Source: Clostridia bacterium
GTDB taxonomy: Bacteria > Bacillota > Clostridia > Lachnospirales > Anaerotignaceae
NCBI GenBank assembly: GCA_022651385.1
Contig: JALCQR010000002.1
Location: forward strand, 268,547-332,546
Length of the DNA: 64,000 nucleotides
Reading direction: 5' to 3'
In this document: positions 17,191 through 25,176 of the stretch, piece by piece
How positions within the stretch are numbered: position 1 is the stretch's first letter
Layout of the letters: each line of letters starts with the position of its first letter
Notes under the pieces: model-generated
What the model was told of the DNA's origin: nothing
Database searches by the model: none
The model's input: the letters and a program-made list of their open reading frames with translations, nothing else
Translations under genes and position numbers: made by a program

Positions 17191-18387
17191 TCAGCATACC
17201 GGTTTCATAGGCTGTATGCTGTACTGTAGATTTGCAGGCGAATGCGGAAATTTTCTTTTGAATTTTTTGTTTATCCTCTCCATAACCAAACAGCTGTCCT
17301 CATAATTAGCATGCGGAAGCATTATTATATATTGTGACACACTGCATTTTGAAACAACATCTCCGCGCCTTAACGAAACATGTATCAGCTCATCAAGATT
17401 TGCCATACAAGTATTAAGCGATCTTCTTGTAAGCTCCGAATCATTTATACCAACTACACTTAAAAGACATACGTTTATAACGTCTCCGTTTCTTTCTAAA
17501 GCCCTTGCCTGTGAACGATACAAAATCTTAAAAAAATCATAATCACAGAAATAAGCACCGTTAACTTTGTCAGATTCTTTTATCTGTTCTATAACTTCGG
17601 AAATATTCATTTCGCACATATTTATTGTGCTTGTCGCTTCACGGTAGAGTGCACGTATATCTTCTGAAGGAAATATCCCGAATTCTTCAAAAAACATACA
17701 GCTCATATTATTATAAATTTTTGCGGCTCTTTTTGACTTTCCTACCTTAATAAGAGCCTCCATATAATCATAATATAAAGATTCCTCATATGGTTCTATT
17801 TTTATAGCGTTTGAACATATTTCAACAATTTTCTCCGGATTTTTATTCTTTTTCAATATATCAATCATTTCTTTAACTATCTGCACATACATATTATGGT
17901 AATAAGAACTAAGTGATATTACCCAGAATTCATTGTTTTGTTTAGGCAAGAAATCCCCGTTAATTCCATATACTTCAATAGCAGATTTATAACATGCAAG
18001 TTTTTCACTTTCTGTAACACTTGCTTTTCCCTCATTATACAGCTTTTCAAATTCTTCACAGTCAACACTGCATTGTATTTTATTGTTAAATCTATTTGAA
18101 CCTCTTTGACGTACTATAATATCCGAGCCTATGCCGTTTCCAAATCTGTCAAGAAGTTTTCTTGCTCTGTGAAACATAGTTTTAAGTGCGTTTGAAGGAT
18201 TTTCAATTTCTTCGTTGTTACCCCATAAAAGCCTAATTAATTCATTTTGTGTGATTTCTCTTTTTCGATAAAAAAACATATATGCAAGTAAAAGCCATAC
18301 TTTATTTGAACGGCTGCCGCTGTCAACTATAATTTTTTCTCCACATTTCAAAGACAGCTCGCCGAACATTTTTATTTTAAGTATCAT
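17191..18387 (-). CDS. BTAD (SARP-like) transcriptional regulator with degenerate GGDEF-like C-terminus
   Basis: About 398 residues. The N-terminal 100 form an OmpR-like winged helix (MILKIKMFGELSLKCGEKII start; NALKTMFHRARKLLDRFGNG), followed by a bacterial transcriptional activation domain rich in TPR-like helices (about 100-245, ending near FEEFGIFPSEDIRALYRE). The last 110 residues resemble a GGDEF fold (RRGDVVSKCSVSQYIIMLPH), but the GGDEF signature itself is replaced by SVSQY, so no cyclase activity is expected. The ATG at 18387 has GGGAGAG 10 nt upstream. It lies beside another GGDEF-type gene. Confidence 0.78.
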   Translation of the reverse strand: MILKIKMFGELSLKCGEKIIVDSGSRSNKVWLLLAYMFFYRKREITQNELIRLLWGNNEEIENPSNALKTMFHRARKLLDRFGNGIGSDIIVRQRGSNRFNNKIQCSVDCEEFEKLYNEGKASVTESEKLACYKSAIEVYGINGDFLPKQNNEFWVISLSSYYHNMYVQIVKEMIDILKKNKNPEKIVEICSNAIKIEPYEESLYYDYMEALIKVGKSKRAAKIYNNMSCMFFEEFGIFPSEDIRALYREATSTINMCEMNISEVIEQIKESDKVNGAYFCDYDFFKILYRSQARALERNGDVINVCLLSVVGINDSELTRRSLNTCMANLDELIHVSLRRGDVVSKCSVSQYIIMLPHANYEDSCLVMERINKKFKRKFPHSPANLQYSIQPMKPVC

Positions 18388-18707
18388 TTTTGTCAAACTC
18401 TCCCATTCACATATAATACACATCCTATACTTTCTTTTATTATAATTTTACCACATGACAATTATTTTGTAACCTGTACAATTGTAAAAAATCCTTATTT
18501 TTTTACGAATTATGGTTTTTTATTGTAAAAACAGCAGTATTTTTTTATAAAATACAAAAAAAGATCAAATGTTATCTATTTAGTGGACGGGTTTAGTAAA
18601 CCAAGGGGTTTTCAACTCTAATCGCAGACGGAATCTATTTTTGTCGAGGAAAACAGTTGGTTTCAAGGCATATGTGGAACACATCTGTATATTCATTCAG
18701 TAGTTGT
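18388..18707. other. Gene-free stretch with a hairpin-rich, GC-richer core (18585-18700)
   Basis: Upstream part (18388-18570) is very AT-rich and should hold the promoter of the BTAD gene. The core contains two small perfect hairpins, GGTTTA-G-TAAACC (about 18589-18602) and ATGTG-GAA-CACAT (about 18671-18684), and has no usable coding frame. I do not recognise a known RNA family. Confidence 0.35.
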
Positions 18708-18736
18708 CAAAAGGCTGCCGATATTATCGACAGCCT
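18708..18736 (-). terminator. Terminator after the V4R-GGDEF gene
   Basis: Minus-strand hairpin AGGCTGTCGAT-AAT-ATCGGCAGCCT (one mismatch) followed by TTTTGAC, 50 nt beyond the distal stop at 18786. Its position supports reading 18786-20597 as one ancestral gene. Confidence 0.65.
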
Positions 18737-18785
18737 CAGATTATACCATATTAAATGTAATATTGTTTTTATGCCGGCATTAGAT

Positions 18786-20597
18786 TTATTGTTTTTCGTC
18801 ATGCGGCTTTTCCCGATTTTTTATTTTTTCTCTGCGTTTATTTTTATTTTCATACATACGTTTATCGGCAATATTCAGTGCAGCCTCTATATTTATTTCC
18901 TTTGAATAATCCATTTCAAAAACACCGTAGCTTATTCCGCGTGGATTATAAGAAGTATCCCCAAAATGAGAGTCTGCTATCATAGAGCAAAATTCCATTT
19001 TTTTATCTGCGTCTTTTTATTCACAATTTTTAAAAAGTATTGCAAATTCATCTCCGCCTATTCTTGCAAAAATATCATTTTCACGTATAGAACTTGAAAT
19101 AATCGACACAACTTCTTTGATATACGAATCTCCATAAACATGACCGTAAGTATCATTTATATATTTCAGGTTGTCCAAATCAAAAAAGCATAATGTGAAT
19201 TTAATTTTTTTTGATACCCAGTCTTTCATCTTCATAAGCAGGTACCTTCTGTTATATATTCCGGTAATATCGTCTTTATACGCTTTTTCTTCAAGGTTCT
19301 TTTCTTTGAATCTCTTAGATGTAATGTCCTCTGCTATATGAAAATACACGTCTTGATTATCTTTTCTGCTTTTAAAAGATGAAATACCAAAATATTTATT
19401 TTCAGTCTCCAAAAATACTTCCCATTGCTTATCATGTGTATCAGAATTTATAATTTTGTTGAATAAACACTTAAATGTTTTTTTATCACTATTGTTTTTA
19501 TTTATTTCATTAAAGTTTGAATAAATCAGTTTATTATCAGTTGATATAATTAAAATAATGTCTGCCATTTGGTCCGAAATTTCAACAAGCATGTTATTGG
19601 TATCATGTAAGTTTTGATTTTCATATTTAATCTTTTTCAATTCTTCCTTTTTCATAATCTCACGCTGATTAAGCTGTTTTAACATCATATTAAAGGAATC
19701 AGAAAATTCTCCCATAAAATATACTTTTTGACTATAATCCCCTTCTGCCACCTTTTTTGTCTGCCAAACAAGATGCTTAAGGTTTGCTTCAAGGCTTTTT
19801 ATAGGAGAACATAGGGGGTTTTGCTCAATCAGTTTTTCATCAGGAAATATTCCGTTTGACATAGCTTCGGCTATCTTTTTGTAATCATTAAGCAAAAAAT
19901 ACAACTTTTTTAAGCCTTTAAATAATTTTAAATTTTCAGGCTGTATGTCTTTCTCATCCGGAATGCTAGTATTGGAATTATAAATCATATCCCTTAAAAA
20001 CTCAAAAAGTATATCTTTGTTCTTATCTTTATTCTCATCTTTGTTCTCATCTTCTTTCAAATTATTCAGTTTCTCTTCAGGCTCAGCTTCAAATTTACAT
20101 ACTCTAACACCTGTTGCCGAGCAGTCAATTCCTTTTACTTTATATTTTTTATGTGTATAATTTTCAAGGATACCAGCTACCATTCCTTCTTCATACACAC
20201 ATATTGTTTTATCAAGAATGGGTAAATCAGAATAATCTTGATTTTCTGATACGGTAACAACTATTTTTTCATTGCTCCAGCTTTCTATTTTAATTATTCC
20301 TATTCTAAAATACTCAAATTTTTTTTGAATTTCATTAAAAAAATTATTTATGTCACATAAATTGTCTGAAATATTTTCACAAATGAAATCAGCTGCTCTG
20401 TAACCTGCCTTTCTGAAAAGCTCATCGGCTTTTTCATTTCCGCATTCGTTATTAAGCGTATTTTTAATGGAATACTGAATCAGACGATATAAAACAACGG
20501 GCATATTGTCTTCCATGTATTTTTCGCCGTCTTTTATATTCGCCGTTACATAGTCCGAAATTTTAGTATTTTTATCATCGTCAAGAATATTACTCAT
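18786..20597 (-). pseudogene. V4R-HAMP-PAS-GGDEF signalling protein interrupted by an in-frame stop
   Basis: From ATG 20597 the frame runs 526 codons to TAA at 19017-19019, then continues in the same frame to a stop at 18786. Visible parts are a V4R-type sensor (GMVAGILENYT... then DCSATGVRVCKF, about 60-175), a HAMP-like helix pair (near 270-320), a PAS-like segment and GGDEF (IGGDEFAILF) just before the stop. The C-terminal third of the GGDEF domain (about 75 residues, including NPRGISYGVFEMD and NIADKRMYENK) is in the downstream part. Restoring one codon would give a complete diguanylate cyclase domain. Nonsense mutation, sequencing error or readthrough cannot be separated here. Confidence 0.8.
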
Positions 20598-20719
20598 ATT
20601 TATCCCTTCTTTATTGAAAGTGACTATATAATCATAATAATATATTATTATTATACATATAGCGTCCTATTATTTCAATAAACGCTTAACTTAAAAATTT
20701 CTTAAAAAAAATCGTCTTA

Positions 20720-20760
20720 TGTGATAATAGTCACAGAAAATACTATATGATTATGATAAT
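20720..20760 (+). promoter_or_regulatory. Promoter of ferredoxin-thioredoxin operon with CRP/FNR-type palindrome
   Basis: A perfect palindrome core TGTGA-N6-TCACA (20720-20735) stands upstream of a -10-like GATAAT (20755-20760); no good -35 is present. With transcription starting near 20767 the palindrome is centred near -41, the position used by CRP/FNR activators that contact polymerase directly. The regulator is not in the window. Confidence 0.5.
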
Positions 20761-20795
20761 ATATGTTCAAAAGATAAAACATCGGAGGTTTCGAT

Positions 20796-20996
20796 ATGAC
20801 CAAGAAAAATGCTGTTGTTGACAAAGAGTTTTGTGTTGCTTGCGGAGCATGTACGAAGGTTTGTCCAAAAAATGCAATTTCGGTTTTTTGCGGAAAATAT
20901 GCCGTTACAGCCGAAAACTTATGTATCGGATGCGGTATATGTGAAAAAATATGTCCTGCCGGTGTAATTGACATTATGGAGGCGAGAACATTATGA
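20796..20996 (+). CDS. Small 2[4Fe-4S] ferredoxin
   Basis: A 66-residue electron carrier with two cluster-binding motifs, CVACGACTKVCPKN (residues 13-26) and CIGCGICEKICPAG (about 48-61). CATCGGAGG precedes the ATG. Its stop overlaps the next start as ATGA, implying translational coupling. As first gene of a unit with a NapH-like membrane protein, thioredoxin and an FTR-like protein, it probably supplies electrons to thiol-disulfide exchange. Confidence 0.92.
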   Translation: MTKKNAVVDKEFCVACGACTKVCPKNAISVFCGKYAVTAENLCIGCGICEKICPAGVIDIMEARTL

Positions 20997-21568
20997 AAAC
21001 AAAGAAAAAATGGAATGACTGGCTTTGGATATGGTCGGCATTATATCTTTCCCTTGGTTTTTTCAACATAATGTTCGCATGGCTCGGGCTGATATGTTTT
21101 ATTACACCTTTATTGGTGGCAATATTTGGAAAAAGCAAGGCATACTGCAACAGTTACTGCGGCAGAAGTCAGCTTTTTAACTTACTTGGAAATAAGCTTC
21201 ATTTATCAAGAAACAAACCTACTCCAAAATGGGTTCGTTCAAAATGGTGGCGATATGGTTTCTTAACATTTTTTATGACAATGTTCTTAAACATGCTTTA
21301 TGTTACGTTTCTTGTCTTTAACGGCACAAACGGACTGAAACAAGCCGTAAAGCTTTTATGGACATTTAAACTGCCTTGGCAATTTGCATATCATGGCACA
21401 CCATTTATAGCTGAATGGACAGCACAATTTGCTTTTGGATTTTACAGTATTATGTTGACATCTACGGTGCTTGGCATAATAACAATGATTTTATTTAAGC
21501 CCCGTTCATGGTGTGTTTACTGTCCTATGGGCACAATGACTCAAACAATATGCCGGATACAAAAATAA
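20993..21568 (+). CDS. NapH-like membrane protein with cysteine motifs
   Basis: A 191-residue protein with about four membrane segments. Two cysteine clusters are visible: AYCNSYCGRSQLFNLLG (about residues 43-59) and WCVYCPMGTMTQ (about 174-185), resembling the CxxCP-type motifs of NapH/NosR/CcoG-like 4Fe-4S membrane proteins, but the C-terminal ferredoxin domain of NapH is absent. That domain may be supplied by the separate ferredoxin encoded just upstream with a 4-nt overlap. Likely a membrane electron-transfer or redox-sensing partner; exact role unknown. Confidence 0.7.
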   Translation: MKTKKKWNDWLWIWSALYLSLGFFNIMFAWLGLICFITPLLVAIFGKSKAYCNSYCGRSQLFNLLGNKLHLSRNKPTPKWVRSKWWRYGFLTFFMTMFLNMLYVTFLVFNGTNGLKQAVKLLWTFKLPWQFAYHGTPFIAEWTAQFAFGFYSIMLTSTVLGIITMILFKPRSWCVYCPMGTMTQTICRIQK

Positions 21569-21657
21569 AAATTTTTAAAAAAAGATAAAATCTACTTTAA
21601 ACGGCATATAATATATTTATGTTATGTTATTTGTATAACTTAAAAGGAGGACTTAAT

Positions 21658-21972
21658 ATGATTAAGAATATAACAAAGGAAAATTTTGAAACAGAAGTAT
21701 TGCAGTCAAAAATTCCGGTAATGCTTGACTTTTTTGCTACATGGTGCGGGCCATGTAAAATGCTTTCACCTACTATAGAAACACTCTCCCGCGAATCCGA
21801 CAAATACACTGTTGGAAAAGTAAACATAGATGAGCAACCTGAACTTGCAGTTAAATTCGGTGTAAACGCCGTACCTACCGTTCTTGTTTTTAACGAAGGC
21901 AAATGCGTAGGACAGTCTGTTGGCTATACTTCAAAGGGTGAACTCTTGAAGCTTATCCCAAATAGGGGGTAA
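21658..21972 (+). CDS. trxA: Thioredoxin
   Basis: A 104-residue thioredoxin with the active site WCGPCKM (about residues 28-34) and the cis-proline loop NAVPTVLVF. The ATG at 21658 is set by AAAAGGAGG; a longer in-frame start at 21619 has no ribosome site. It lies 85 nt after the NapH-like gene and 6 nt before the FTR-like gene, so the adjoining reductase-like protein is probably its electron donor. Confidence 0.95.
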   Translation: MIKNITKENFETEVLQSKIPVMLDFFATWCGPCKMLSPTIETLSRESDKYTVGKVNIDEQPELAVKFGVNAVPTVLVFNEGKCVGQSVGYTSKGELLKLIPNRG

Positions 21973-21978
21973 TCATTT

Positions 21979-22176
21979 ATGAAAGTTCGTTTTAATGAAA
22001 ACAAAGAAGTTGTGGAAACTGTAAAGGAAGGTCTTAAAAAGACAGGCGGCTATTGTCCCTGCAGAGTTGAAAGAACAGAGGATACAAAATGCATGTGCAA
22101 AGAATTCCGTAATCAGATAGCAGACCCTGATTTCGAAGGATATTGCCACTGCATGTTATATTATAAAGAAAAATAA
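21979..22176 (+). CDS. Ferredoxin:thioredoxin reductase catalytic-subunit-like protein
   Basis: A 65-residue protein with three cysteine pairs spaced as in FtrB: YCPCRV (near residue 25), CMCKEF (near 42) and YCHCML (near 57). In plant and cyanobacterial FTR the CPC/CPC/CHC motifs hold a 4Fe-4S cluster beside a redox disulfide and pass electrons from ferredoxin to thioredoxin. Here it is shorter than the usual 100 or more residues and has CMC in the middle motif. Immediate linkage to trxA and ferredoxin supports a ferredoxin-driven thioredoxin reduction module. Confidence 0.82.
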   Translation: MKVRFNENKEVVETVKEGLKKTGGYCPCRVERTEDTKCMCKEFRNQIADPDFEGYCHCMLYYKEK

Positions 22177-22205
22177 CAAAAAGACAAAACATTTACCCCT
22201 TTTAA

Positions 22206-22256
22206 AACATCCGTGTTTATTCTGACATTAAATATACACGGATGCTTTTATTTTTA
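22206..22256 (+). terminator. Terminator of the ferredoxin-thioredoxin operon
   Basis: Hairpin with arms CATCCGTGT (22208-22216) and ACACGGATG (22236-22244) followed by a T-rich tract (22246-22256). Confidence 0.8.
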
Positions 22257-22341
22257 ATTTAATTTAACAAAACTATAACGGCAAGAAAACTAATATATAA
22301 AATATACAGTTTTGGCTAAAGATAGTGATTTTATCAACAGC

Positions 22342-22899
22342 TCATGATATATATTTTTTTATTCCCTTAACATCTTCTATGTATATTTCTTTCAGGCCTC
22401 TGTTATAAATAACCGATGCCGGATGATAGAGAGGATATAATTTATACCCGTTTATATTTATCTCTTTACCATGATAATTGCCTATGGTAATGCTTTTACT
22501 GTTCATAAGTGCTCTTAATGGCACATTTCCAAGGGATACTATAAGTTTTGGATTAATTGTTTCTATTTCTTTTTTAAGAAGCGGCATAAAATCCATCATT
22601 TCTTCCCATGACGGTGTACGATTTATAACTTTTCCCGTTTTTTCACTTATGCTTATAGGTCTATATTTTACCACGTTTGTTATATATAGTTTTTTTCTGT
22701 CAATACCAACCGTAAGAAGAAACTCATCAAGATTTTTACCGGCTCTTCCAACAAACGGACGCCCGAGTTTTTCTTCTTCCCCTCCCGGAGCTTCCCCTAC
22801 AAGCATTATAAGACTATTTACATTTCCATCACCAAATACAAGTTTTTTATCGCTGTATTTTTCAACATATTTATGTTTCATTTCCTCTAATGTTTCCAT
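22342..22899 (-). CDS. Uracil-DNA glycosylase family protein (family 4-like) without Fe-S cysteines
   Basis: A 185-residue DNA repair enzyme expected to remove uracil from DNA. Family motifs are VGEAPGGEEEKLGRPFVGRA (about 34-53) and YPLYHPASVIYN near residue 162. Family 4 enzymes normally carry four cysteines binding a 4Fe-4S cluster; this protein has no cysteine at all (for example NVVKYRP where the family has NVVKCRP). ATG at 22899 has GGAGGGG directly upstream; the open frame upstream lacks support. It borders the DnaA-box-rich region. Confidence 0.83.
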   Translation of the reverse strand: METLEEMKHKYVEKYSDKKLVFGDGNVNSLIMLVGEAPGGEEEKLGRPFVGRAGKNLDEFLLTVGIDRKKLYITNVVKYRPISISEKTGKVINRTPSWEEMMDFMPLLKKEIETINPKLIVSLGNVPLRALMNSKSITIGNYHGKEININGYKLYPLYHPASVIYNRGLKEIYIEDVKGIKKYIS

Positions 22900-22963
22900 A
22901 ATGCCCCTCCGTTTTCCGCCGTAAATATTAATTTTGTGAACAAATACTGTTAAAAATACAAAG

Positions 22964-23368
22964 TTATCCACAATTAAACCGCCTTATCCACAAAAAAAAG
23001 TTGATAACTTTAGATATGCACATTCTTATCAACTTGTGCACTTTTATTTTAACACATTATATAGTAACATGCAGTACATTTATTTCAAAATATTGATATA
23101 TTTACACAAAATATTAAAGTTATCAACATTTTAATATTTTCTTGTGCTTTTATTTTAAAATTCTCTCCACAATCACTCTTTTTTCTGCATTAGAAATTAT
23201 TGTAAACCTGTATTTGTTATCATAATTTCTGATACTTTATAAATGCCGATTTTTCATTGTTTTTTGACTTTTTTTACCTGAATTTTAAAAAATATCATTT
23301 TTTTCTTATTTCTTATGTCAACCGAACGTATGAGTTATGCACATTATCCACAATTTATATGTTGATAA
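22964..23368. other. Cluster of DnaA boxes in a gene-free AT-rich region
   Basis: Three perfect TTATCCACA boxes (22964-22972, 22984-22992, 23344-23352) plus near-consensus TTATCAACA at 23120-23128 and, on the minus strand, 23360-23368, and TTATCAACT at 23026-23034. The whole gap 22900-23387 has no credible gene. It is about 23 kb from dnaA and its own box-rich flanks. It may be a secondary DnaA-binding locus or part of an origin. Confidence 0.65.
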
Positions 23369-23387
23369 CTCATATTTATGTTTTCTC

Positions 23388-24437
23388 TTATTCACATTTA
23401 TTCACTGCTTTATTAATTTTTTCAATAATGAATACCATTAAAAAGCCGAAAATTACTCCGCCCATATGTGCAAAATTATCAACATTTTTATCCATCATGC
23501 TTAGGCCAATTCCCGCTACTATAAATAGAAAAAGCGTAGGATAATTAAATCCCTGAACATCACGTTTATTTATCCTTACATATGCAAGCAGTGCTCCCAT
23601 TATGCCGTAAACAGCTCCTGATGCGCCTATAGAATAACCTGTTAAAAACAAGGCGCTTACAAATGACGCAATTATTCCCGAAGCAATATATATTAACGTA
23701 TACTTTAAATATCCAAAACATTTCTCACATATTCTGCCGAAAATATAGAGAGAAAAGCAATTATAAAACAAATGTACAAATGATATATGAATAAACATAC
23801 ACGTAAAAAGCCTATAAAACTGATGATTTTGAAAAACATCAGCACCGTTATTTGCAAAAATATAAGCTGTGTCTGTTCCAAACATATTAAGCAAAAGCCA
23901 TATAACCGCGTTTATTGCTATTAACGAGTATGTAACAATAGGAGTTATATTTTTCTTCGACTCTTTATAAGCAGACGTTTTATTTTTAGAAAAGTCAAAA
24001 TTATCCGAAAGAGATTTGTATATTGTATTTTGTATGCCAAATACCTTTGTCGGCTGATTTTTGCCAAAAAATAAGTTTTTGCCGTCTGTATACCACCAGA
24101 CATTATTTAGTTTTGAATAATCCGGTTCTTTTGAGTCACAGTATTTTTTTAACTCATTCGTTTTAATATTGTCTGTATAAAGCAGATTAACAACTACAGC
24201 GTTAGTACATCGCATTTGATTTAACTTGGACTCTATATTTTTTTCAAGCACAGGCATTCTATCTTCTATCGACTCAAAAGAAATCATATCACAGTTAAAA
24301 ACTTGTACCAAATACACAACTGGGTTTGAGATACGTATATAGATAGAAACTGACGCTGAAGTTTCATTCGGTATCATAGATGTAAAATCCGAATCATTCA
24401 TGCTTGTCTTAAATTTAATAAAAAAATCACTGTACAA
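23388..24437 (-). CDS. Rhomboid-family intramembrane serine protease
   Basis: About 349 residues: a soluble N-terminal domain of roughly 165 residues, then six or more membrane segments. Catalytic features are HLFYN (about 222-226), the serine motif GASGAVYG (271-278, Ser273) and the histidine in NFAHMGG (His324). The best start is TTG at 24437, with AGGCGGTGA about 8 nt upstream; the in-frame ATG 12 codons later lacks a clear site. It cleaves membrane proteins within the bilayer; the target is unknown. Confidence 0.88.
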   Translation of the reverse strand: MYSDFFIKFKTSMNDSDFTSMIPNETSASVSIYIRISNPVVYLVQVFNCDMISFESIEDRMPVLEKNIESKLNQMRCTNAVVVNLLYTDNIKTNELKKYCDSKEPDYSKLNNVWWYTDGKNLFFGKNQPTKVFGIQNTIYKSLSDNFDFSKNKTSAYKESKKNITPIVTYSLIAINAVIWLLLNMFGTDTAYIFANNGADVFQNHQFYRLFTCMFIHISFVHLFYNCFSLYIFGRICEKCFGYLKYTLIYIASGIIASFVSALFLTGYSIGASGAVYGIMGALLAYVRINKRDVQGFNYPTLFLFIVAGIGLSMMDKNVDNFAHMGGVIFGFLMVFIIEKINKAVNKCE

Positions 24438-24504
24438 TTAAAAATCACCGCCTTTTTATTTCAGTTATATTTTAAATTGTACAGTGCGGCACATACAATG
24501 TCAA

Positions 24505-24765
24505 TCACAGTAATTTATGTATTAGAATAAGTGTAAAAAACCCAGGTATACCAAGCAGCCCCACAAAAAATACCGTAAGAGCATTAAGTCCTATATATAT
24601 ACCGACAGGTTTAAGCAGCAAATCAGCCACAACTATCATTACTCCCCCGACAGCTGAACGCAGCAGAAATTTTAACAGCGCTGCCATAGGTCCTGCCAAT
24701 ATTATTATCGCCATCAAGACCAAAAAAGCGGCCGTTATTACAAACATCATAGATGTAGAGCCCAT
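24505..24765 (-). CDS. bofA: Pro-sigma-K processing inhibitor BofA family protein
   Basis: An 86-residue membrane protein with two or three hydrophobic segments and the family stretch LLKFLLRSAVGGVMIVVADL. In Bacillus BofA restrains the SpoIVFB protease that activates sigma-K in the mother cell, so the gene suggests sporulation ability. ATG at 24765 follows GGGAGGTG; a GTG three codons upstream lies inside that site. It is next to yaaL, as in Bacillus. Confidence 0.9.
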   Translation of the reverse strand: MGSTSMMFVITAAFLVLMAIIILAGPMAALLKFLLRSAVGGVMIVVADLLLKPVGIYIGLNALTVFFVGLLGIPGFFTLILIHKLL

Positions 24766-24805
24766 TTCTAACACCTCCCAAAAAAAGCAAAAAAATATTT
24801 TTTTA

Positions 24806-25039
24806 TCAGAAATCTCTTGCCGTAAAACCTTTTCTTTTAGCAGCTTTCAAAAAATACTGATAGCGCTTATTTAAAGCCTGTATCTCATATATAAGGCTAT
24901 CAATTAAATATTCATCTGTTTCCATTTGGAAATTTTGATTTAAAATATCGAGCTGCTTTTTAATTTCTGAAATGTTTTCAATTATTGCTCGTTTTTCATC
25001 ATACACATAATACTCCTGTTTTTTTTCACTGTTTCGCAC
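24806..25039 (-). CDS. yaaL: DUF2508 protein, YaaL-like
   Basis: A 77-residue, charged, largely helical protein beginning MRNSEKKQEYYVYDEKR, with alternating acidic and basic residues suggesting a coiled coil (residues 20-70). Start is GTG at 25039 with AGGAG about 9 nt upstream. Position beside bofA matches the Bacillus yaaL-bofA pair. The function is unknown. Confidence 0.8.
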   Translation of the reverse strand: MRNSEKKQEYYVYDEKRAIIENISEIKKQLDILNQNFQMETDEYLIDSLIYEIQALNKRYQYFLKAAKRKGFTARDF

Positions 25040-25102
25040 TCGCTATCACTCCTATCCTCATTATAATATAATCAAGAATTGGAATATTTATACTGCTTTT
25101 AA

Positions 25103-25132
25103 TTAAAAAAGCGTATCTTTTAAGACACGCTT
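25103..25132 (-). terminator. Terminator after the Gx transporter gene
   Basis: Minus-strand hairpin AAGCGTGTC-6 nt-GATACGCTT followed by a U-rich tail (25103-25108), 44 nt past the stop at 25177. Confidence 0.85.
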
Positions 25133-25176
25133 CATACATTTTTATTATTCTTAAATTAGTTCACATTATTTTTATA

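Noticed and set aside
18570..18710. c-di-GMP riboswitch near the GGDEF gene
   Set aside because: Neither class of c-di-GMP aptamer consensus could be matched on either strand.
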